10,283 bases of DNA, from assembly GCA_019348305.1 (NCBI GenBank), contig JAHWJQ010000064.1, forward strand, positions 1 through 10,283, read 5' to 3'. The notes beneath the pieces were generated by a model, which was not told where the DNA came from, searched no databases, and was given only the letters and a program-made list of their open reading frames with translations. Both the position numbers and the translations under genes were made by a program. Below are positions 6,933 to 10,283 of this stretch, in pieces (the stretch's first letter is position 1; each line of letters begins with the position of its first letter). The DNA is from Actinomycetota bacterium. Its GTDB lineage: Bacteria > Actinomycetota > Acidimicrobiia > Acidimicrobiales > CADCTF01.

Positions 6933-7881
6933 CGGCTGGGCGACACGTCGACGACTCCGGCTTCAGTGTCGGCGGGCTCCGAGGCGTCGCAGCAGGAGGC
7001 GTCGGAGTCGGCGCCGATCGGTGTTCGGCGGCCCCAGGTGGCGAGGGCGGCGGCGGCGCCGATCATCAGCGCGCCTGGGGCGATGACGGTGGCCCTTCCG
7101 AGGTCTTGGATGAACGCAGTGGCGTCGGCGGAAATGCCCTCGACGAACTGCGCTGGGCCGGCGCCCGTGGTCTGTCCGGGGTCGGTGGACAGGTTGAAGA
7201 CCCAGTAGTAGACGATGTAGCCGCCGGCGATGACGAGGAGCACGCCGGCGGCGCGGTTGACGTGGCGGACCAGGCCCCGGATGCGGGCGACGAGGGAGTG
7301 CTCGGCCGCGGCGAGGGCGATGGTGACGACGAGCAGCACGACGCTCATGCCGGCGCCGTAGGCGACGAAGGTGGCGACCCCGGAAGCGGTGTCGGTCCGG
7401 GTGAAGGTGGAGGCGACCACGGCGAGGAACACCGGGAGCGTGCACGACAGCGACGCCACCGCGTAGGACGCTCCGAAGGCGAGCATCGAGCTCAGCTGGC
7501 GGCTGTTCGTGCCGGCCTGGGCTTTTGGGAGCGCCACGGTGAGGTCCCGGCCGCTGAGCAGGGCGACACCGAGGGCGGCGAGGGCGGCGCCGATGACCAT
7601 GGTCACCCAGGGCACGTAGTCGATGAAGCTACGCACGCCGGCGGTGATGAGCGTGCCGGTGATCCCGAACACGACCAGGAACCCCAGCGAGACCGTGGCG
7701 CCGACCAGCAGCGCCCGGGCCAGCCGGTCCGCCAGCGTCGGTCCCGTTGATGCCGTGTCGGTGGGTGGGGTGTCGCCCTCCAGGTACCAGGACAGGAAGC
7801 GGGGAGCATGGCGAACCCGCACGGGTTGACGGTGGCGACCAGCCCTGCGGTGAAGGCGAGCGCGATGGGGGCGTCGATCAC
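6929..7881 (-). CDS. ccdA: CcdA/DsbD-type thiol-disulfide transmembrane transporter, with 1-base frameshift
   Basis: Six-helix protein that passes reducing equivalents from cytoplasmic thioredoxin to thiol proteins outside the membrane. GTG 7881 overlaps the stop of the TlpA-like gene (GTGA), which sets the start. The frame begins VIDAPIALAFTAGLVATVNPCGFAMLPA, containing the first conserved redox Cys in NPCGF. It then needs a shift of one base between 7799 and 7798 to continue FLSWYLEGDTPP; one base is missing relative to an expected GCC-TTC. After the shift the frame is clean to TAG/TGA at 6929: helices, the second redox Cys in SLSCTLPVF, and an unusual cytoplasmic-looking tail with a Cys-Cys pair (SDASCCDASEPAD). 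Corrected length is about 317 residues, normal for CcdA with a tail. The shift could be a sequencing or assembly error or a real inactivating mutation. As read, the gene is broken. Confidence 0.88.
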
Positions 7882-8486
7882 GACAGCAACAGGTCGTCGA
7901 TGCGGTCGGCAAGCGCGCCGGCGGAGATCTCTCCGGAGTGGACGTCGACGATGCGGCCTTCGGCGTCGAGGAACACCGTGGTCGGCATAGCGACGGCGTC
8001 GAAGGTCTGGAAGAGCGATCCGTCGGGGTCGCGGGCGATGTCGTAGGTGACGCCGGTCTGTTCCACGACCCGGCGGCCGTCGGCAGGCCGGTCCTGGAGG
8101 TTGACGCCCAGGAACGCGACCTGGCCGTGCAGGTCCTGGTGGACCTGTTCGAAGCCGGGCATCTCCGCCAGGCACGGCGCACACCACGACGCGAAGAAGT
8201 TCACCACCACCGGTTGACCCTGGTAGTCCGCCAGGTTGGCGGCCGACCCGTCCAGCATCTCCAGCTTGATGTCATTGCCCGCCGTATCGGCGGCGCCGGC
8301 CGGGGAGGCGGGGCGGGGGGCGTCGTGGCCGCTGTTGCTGATGACGACGACCACTCCGACGAGGAGCAGCATGGCGAGCGCGGCGACCGTCGCGGCAATG
8401 GCGCCGATGCGGCGGTGTTTGGGCGGGTTGGCGGCGGTTCGGCCTGCGGCGAGTTTGGATGGCCGCGGCCTGGTGTGCTTGCTCAC
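7878..8486 (-). CDS. TlpA/ResA-like membrane-anchored thioredoxin
   Basis: A 202-residue thiol-disulfide oxidoreductase tethered outside the membrane. It starts at GTG 8486 with GAGG-type ribosome-binding sequence (GAGGAGCACCC) upstream. Residues 1-25 are basic, 26-51 form an uncleaved signal anchor (IGAIAATVAALAMLLLVGVV), and a flexible alanine/proline linker follows. The thioredoxin fold has VVVNFFASWCAPCLAEMPGF with active-site Cys102-Ala-Pro-Cys105, and the cis-proline loop AMPTTVFLD (Pro168). The CAPC/CxPC active site and FLGVNLQD stretch fit TlpA/ResA. CcdA is encoded directly downstream with a 4-base overlap, and is the usual electron donor of this family. Here the client is more likely a metal-binding thiol protein of the same operon than cytochrome c, because no cytochrome maturation gene is present. 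That last point is inference. Confidence 0.92.
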   Translation of the reverse strand: MSKHTRPRPSKLAAGRTAANPPKHRRIGAIAATVAALAMLLLVGVVVVISNSGHDAPRPASPAGAADTAGNDIKLEMLDGSAANLADYQGQPVVVNFFASWCAPCLAEMPGFEQVHQDLHGQVAFLGVNLQDRPADGRRVVEQTGVTYDIARDPDGSLFQTFDAVAMPTTVFLDAEGRIVDVHSGEISAGALADRIDDLLLS

Positions 8487-8505
8487 GGGTGCTCCTCGAG
8501 ATTCC

Positions 8506-8763
8506 TCAGCGGGCGATGGCGTCGTCGCTCACCGCACGGGGGTCAGGGTCGGCCATCTCGCACCGCTGCGCGTGTCGGTGGCGGCGCCAGGCCCACACGC
8601 CGAGGGCAAGGCCGGTGACGACGAGGATGCCGCTGCCGACGGCGAGGCCGGCGGCGCTGACGGCGATCCCGGCGCCGAGCAGCAGCGGGATGCCACAGCA
8701 CACCACCATCCCGGCGCCGAGCAGGCCGAGCATTCCTCTGGTGGGTTCACGGTTGTCTGGCAT
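8506..8763 (-). CDS. Small two-helix Cys-Cys membrane protein (MerF/MerT-like)
   Basis: An 85-residue protein starting at ATG 8763 with GAGGAACGAG upstream as ribosome-binding sequence. Two transmembrane helices are clear: about 10-30 (GMLGLLGAGMVVCCGIPLLL), with the vicinal pair Cys22-Cys23, and about 36-58 (SAAGLAVGSGILVVTGLALG). A basic stretch (WRRHRHAQRC) follows, with Cys68, and then an acidic tail. Size, two-helix layout and Cys pair in helix 1 resemble MerF, a small mercury importer, though the pair here is followed by Gly-Ile-Pro and no family assignment could be checked. The protein encoded at 5466-5888 has the same plan. It lies between the ArsR-type repressor gene (98-base gap) and the TlpA-like gene (19-base gap), so membrane transfer of the sensed metal is the likely job. 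Confidence 0.8.
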   Translation of the reverse strand: MPDNREPTRGMLGLLGAGMVVCCGIPLLLGAGIAVSAAGLAVGSGILVVTGLALGVWAWRRHRHAQRCEMADPDPRAVSDDAIAR

Positions 8764-8777
8764 GTTTCTCGTTCCTC

Positions 8778-8801
8778 TTGGTGTGTTGGTGTGTTGGTGT
8801 G
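8778..8801. repeat. Three perfect tandem copies of an 8-mer
   Basis: TTGGTGTG is repeated three times without interruption (8778-8785, 8786-8793, 8794-8801). On the coding (minus) strand this is CACACCAA, ending 14 bases before the start codon of the Cys-Cys protein gene and just ahead of its ribosome-binding site. A hairpin with stem GTTCGG (8804-8809) / CCGAAC (8820-8825) lies next to it. The 98-base gap from 8764 to 8861 holds nothing else I can name. An effect on expression between the repressor and transporter genes is possible. Confidence 0.8.
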
Positions 8802-8861
8802 CGGTTCGGTGCGCCGATGCCGAACAGCTCGGCGACGTGTCGTTCGAGAGGACGGTGGGTG

Positions 8862-9230
8862 TCAGCTCTCGATGCGGTGGCAGGTGGCGATGTGGGTGGC
8901 GTTGTCGGCGATCATCGACAGCGCGACGGGCAGGAACTCCCGGACCCTGGGGTCGGGGGCCGAGTAGTAGACGTTGCGGCCTTCTTTGCGGTCGCTGACG
9001 AGGCCGCAGTGCCGCAGGCAGGCGAGGTGGCTGGACACGCGCCCCTGGAGACCGTCGACGGCGTCGACGAGGTCGCCGACGCGCATCTCGCCCTCGCGCA
9101 GCAGGATCGTGACGATGCGCAGCCGGGTCGGATCGGCCAGACCTCGGAAGAACTTCGCTGCGATGTCGATGTCCGGCTTGGTCGCGATGTCGAGTCTGTC
9201 GGTGTCGATGGAGCTGGTGGCGTCGGTCAT
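8862..9230 (-). CDS. ArsR/SmtB-family metal-sensing repressor, CmtR-like
   Basis: A 122-residue winged-helix transcription factor that releases DNA when a metal binds. The N-terminal helices carry AAKFFRGLADPTRLRIVTILL, typical of ArsR proteins; the recognition helix region is VDGLQGRVSSHLACLRHCGLV, followed by the wing DRKEGRNVYY. Cys71 and Cys75 (CLRHC) and a C-terminal Cys117 (ATCHRIES) match the Cys57/Cys61/Cys102 pattern and spacing of CmtR, the mycobacterial Cd(II)/Pb(II) sensor; ArsR-type mercury sensors are also known in streptomycetes. No ArsR-type CVC motif in the recognition helix is present. Start at ATG 9230, 14 bases after the metallochaperone stop; the ribosome-binding sequence is weak (GCGAGACC). 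As the second gene of the operon it probably represses its own promoter, with the inverted repeat at 9733-9762 as likely operator. Which metal it senses (Hg, Cd or Pb) is open. Confidence 0.93.
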   Translation of the reverse strand: MTDATSSIDTDRLDIATKPDIDIAAKFFRGLADPTRLRIVTILLREGEMRVGDLVDAVDGLQGRVSSHLACLRHCGLVSDRKEGRNVYYSAPDPRVREFLPVALSMIADNATHIATCHRIES

Positions 9231-9244
9231 GGTGGTCTCGCTGT

Positions 9245-9700
9245 TCAGATCCGCGCCCGGGCGTCGGCTGGCGGCTGTGCTTGGACTGCTTCGAGCGCTC
9301 GGTGCACTGCTGCGAGGCAGCACGACCCGGAAGGGTTTTCGCATACGCACAGCCCCTCAGCGACCGAAGCCTCAATCGAGGCCTTGATGGTGCTCGTCCC
9401 GTCGTGTGCGAGGAGGTCGGCGGCAAGAGCTTCGGCGGTGTGGGCGAAGCAGAAGCACACCGGTCGGGACGCCTCCACCGCGTTGTTGCGGACTTGAGCG
9501 ACCAGCTGGTCGTCAGTGACGGTCGTGTCGTCGAGGGGGAAGACCACCGGGCATGAGGCGGTGGGCCAGTACTGCCACGAGCCGTCGCCGGCGTCGCTGA
9601 GGTGCCTGCGGACCGGGGCGGCGCCCACGACCGGGCCGGCCTCAGAACAGCAACGGCAGGGAAAGGTCGACGTGCTCGCGGTGCCGCAGCAGGCAGTCAT
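9245..9700 (-). CDS. CopZ-type iron-sulfur cluster-binding metallochaperone
   Basis: A 151-residue soluble protein with twelve cysteines, first gene of the leftward metal operon. ATG 9700 is fixed by a good GGAGGA site 3-4 bases upstream; the longer open frame reaching 10072 runs into the repeat and is not used. Cysteines in order: Cys4-Cys5, a CRCC cluster (15, 17, 18), Cys50 in TASCPVVF, Cys82-x-Cys84 in RPVCFCFAHT, Cys118-x-Cys120 in GLCVCENPSG, and Cys127-Cys128. The segments CPVVF, VCFCF, a helix with STIKASIEASV, then CxCE-NPxGxCC correspond to the N-terminal domain of Archaeoglobus CopZ, which binds a [2Fe-2S] cluster and zinc. The C-terminal HMA-type copper domain of CopZ is absent. 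In this setting it may carry mercury or another soft metal, or feed electrons to it; that role is inferred. Confidence 0.85.
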   Translation of the reverse strand: MTACCGTASTSTFPCRCCSEAGPVVGAAPVRRHLSDAGDGSWQYWPTASCPVVFPLDDTTVTDDQLVAQVRNNAVEASRPVCFCFAHTAEALAADLLAHDGTSTIKASIEASVAEGLCVCENPSGSCCLAAVHRALEAVQAQPPADARARI

Positions 9701-9732
9701 TCGTCCTCCGGGACTCGATTCAGCACCACCTG

Positions 9733-9762
9733 AGCAAGTATACGCTACAACGGATGTTTGCT
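9733..9762 (-). promoter_or_regulatory. Probable operator-promoter of the metal operon
   Basis: An imperfect 30-bp inverted repeat: the left half AGCAAGTATACGCTA and the reverse complement of the right half, AGCAAACATCCGTTG, agree at 10 of 15 positions, including the outer AGCAA. On the minus strand a TATACT box (9742-9737) lies inside it, about 40 bases before the start codon at 9700. No good TTGACA-like box is found 16-18 bases upstream of it. A long dyad over the -10 region is the usual arrangement for ArsR-family operators, and the only such regulator nearby is encoded in this operon. Confidence 0.55.
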
Positions 9763-9810
9763 GCGAGCGCCGGTCTGGCGGGCGCACCTGGTGAATTGGA
9801 GGACGAGGCT

Positions 9811-9885
9811 GTGAGTGACAGGGAGCTACGGACGGCGACATGGTCGTTGGGCGCTGATCCATCGGTGGCCGGCGCCTACCCATGA
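9811..9885 (+). CDS. Possible 24-residue peptide, divergent from the metal operon
   Basis: GTG 9811 follows GGAGGA (9798-9803) at a good 7-base spacing and reads 24 codons to TGA at 9883-9885, giving a peptide ending SLGADPSVAGAYP. Most of it lies inside repeat copy 2, and copy 1 lacks both the start and the frame. It may be the leftover front of a gene cut by the repeat, a leader peptide, or chance. No function is suggested. Confidence 0.2.
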   Translation: MSDRELRTATWSLGADPSVAGAYP

Positions 9886-10022
9886 AGAGGCGACGATCAA
9901 ACCGGTTTCCCGGATGCAATACTCGGGGGCTCAGTCGCACACCAAGCGGTGGCGGTGCTCGGCGCGCGACGACCGTGCAAAACATGTGTTCACACCCATG
10001 GCGCTCGCCAGCACCCGGCAAG
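9826..10022. repeat. Direct repeat, copy 2 (197 bp)
   Basis: Partner of 5905-6100 in the same orientation, about 3.9 kb away. Both borders are sharp: sequence before CTACGG and after CGGCAAG is unrelated in the two places. The copy lies upstream of the leftward metal operon (start 9700) and directly before the truncated DUF1440-like frame, whose ribosome-binding site AAGGAG begins in the last bases of the repeat. Together with the promoter region, it fills the 334 bases between 9700 and 10035. Confidence 0.85.
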
Positions 10023-10034
10023 GAGTTGCAAGTA

Positions 10035-10223
10035 GTGATCACCCCGTCGGCTCCCTTCGTCGTCCCCGGCATCGTCCACGGCGACGTCGTGGTCGGAGGC
10101 TCGTGCTGCCCCCACTACCCGGTCGTCACCCACGCACGCGGGTTCGTCGCCCACCTCGTCTTCGGCCTGGTCGTCGCCGCCACCTTCGAGGTCGGGTGGG
10201 TCATCGCCCGCCGCCGACCCTGA
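10035..10223 (+). pseudogene. Truncated copy of the DUF1440-like membrane protein C-terminus
   Basis: A 62-residue frame from GTG 10035, with AAGGAG at 10020-10025. Its second half, HYPVVTHARGFVAHLVFGLV then VAATFEVGWVIARRRP, matches the end of the product of 1052-1573 (EYPLVTHARGFAAHLAFGLA then VAATVEAGWMLFRRRP) almost residue for residue. Its first about 25 residues (ITPSAPFVVPGIVHGDVVVGGSCC) align poorly apart from a possible TP-containing match. The first about 110 residues of the full protein are missing, so this is most likely a remnant of a second copy cut off at the repeat border. A functional one-helix small protein is less likely but possible, given the good ribosome-binding site and intact frame. 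Confidence 0.6.
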
Positions 10224-10250
10224 CACTACGAACCCCTCAGGAGGAAGCAG

Positions 10251-10283
10251 TTGAGCGAGCACGTCGACGTCATCGTGCAGCTC
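10251..10283 (+). CDS. Start of a further gene (5' end only)
   Basis: TTG 10251 follows AGGAGG (10239-10244) with 6 bases between, an almost ideal site, 27 bases after the truncated DUF1440-like frame. Eleven codons are visible, beginning MSEHVDVIV when TTG is read as Met. An N-terminal HVDVIV strand would suit the first FAD-binding beta strand of a flavoprotein such as a MerA relative, but the glycine motif that would prove it lies beyond the window. Confidence 0.45.
   Translation, partial: MSEHVDVIVQL

Noticed and set aside
9245..9700. Organomercurial lyase MerB
   Set aside because: A cysteine-rich gene beside a metal sensor suggested MerB, but the cysteine layout (CxC, CxC, CC) and short length fit the CopZ N-terminal iron-sulfur/zinc domain, and MerB hallmark sequence is not seen.
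9701..10072. N-terminal extension of the metallochaperone into the repeat
   Set aside because: The frame is open to 10072, but that part is arginine-rich translation of the repeat and promoter region; ATG 9700 has a proper ribosome-binding site and begins the cysteine-rich domain.

Overview
The window is GC-rich throughout and reads like a chromosome, plasmid or metagenomic contig of a high-GC actinobacterium. Two things support this. One gene belongs to the F420-dependent luciferase-like oxidoreductases typical of Actinobacteria. The metal sensor carries the cysteine pattern of the actinobacterial CmtR branch of ArsR/SmtB. The exact lineage cannot be fixed from the sequence alone. The theme is metal resistance, most likely mercury: the left edge is the 3' end of mercuric reductase (merA, C-terminal Cys-Cys pair), and several small Cys-Cys membrane proteins, a cysteine-rich metallochaperone and a thiol-redox pair follow.

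Layout. (1) Positions 2-1903, plus strand: merA 3' end, a DUF1440/YagU-like membrane protein, and a 73-aa fragment that looks like the beginning of a two-helix potassium channel. (2) Positions 1933-5888, minus strand, read right to left as one tightly packed operon: Cys-Cys membrane protein, F420-type LLM oxidoreductase, rhodanese-CBS protein, GH15 glycoside hydrolase. The rhodanese-CBS frame is interrupted by a single in-frame TGA. Twelve nucleotides after it lies a perfect 8-bp hairpin with a GTG loop, which fits the geometry of a bacterial SECIS element. This makes it a candidate selenoprotein and the most interesting object here. (3) Positions 5905-6509: a 196-bp repeat copy and an orphan reading frame of unknown origin. 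(4) Positions 6510-9700, minus strand, a second packed operon: CopZ-type iron-sulfur metallochaperone, CmtR-like repressor, Cys-Cys membrane protein, TlpA-like thioredoxin, CcdA (with an apparent 1-base frameshift), and a CxxC membrane protein. An imperfect 30-bp inverted repeat over a TATACT box upstream of 9700 is the likely operator-promoter. (5) Positions 9826-10283: the second copy of the repeat, a truncated copy of the DUF1440-like gene, and the first codons of another plus-strand gene.

Working model (inference): the ArsR-type sensor derepresses operon 4 when a soft metal is present. The CopZ-like protein and the Cys-Cys membrane proteins bind and move the metal, CcdA and the TlpA-like protein supply reducing equivalents to thiols outside the membrane, and MerA reduces Hg(II) in the cytoplasm. 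The two repeat copies lie just upstream of the two leftward operons, each of which encodes a Cys-Cys membrane protein. This points to a past segmental duplication. No tRNA, rRNA, CRISPR array or intact insertion sequence was seen.
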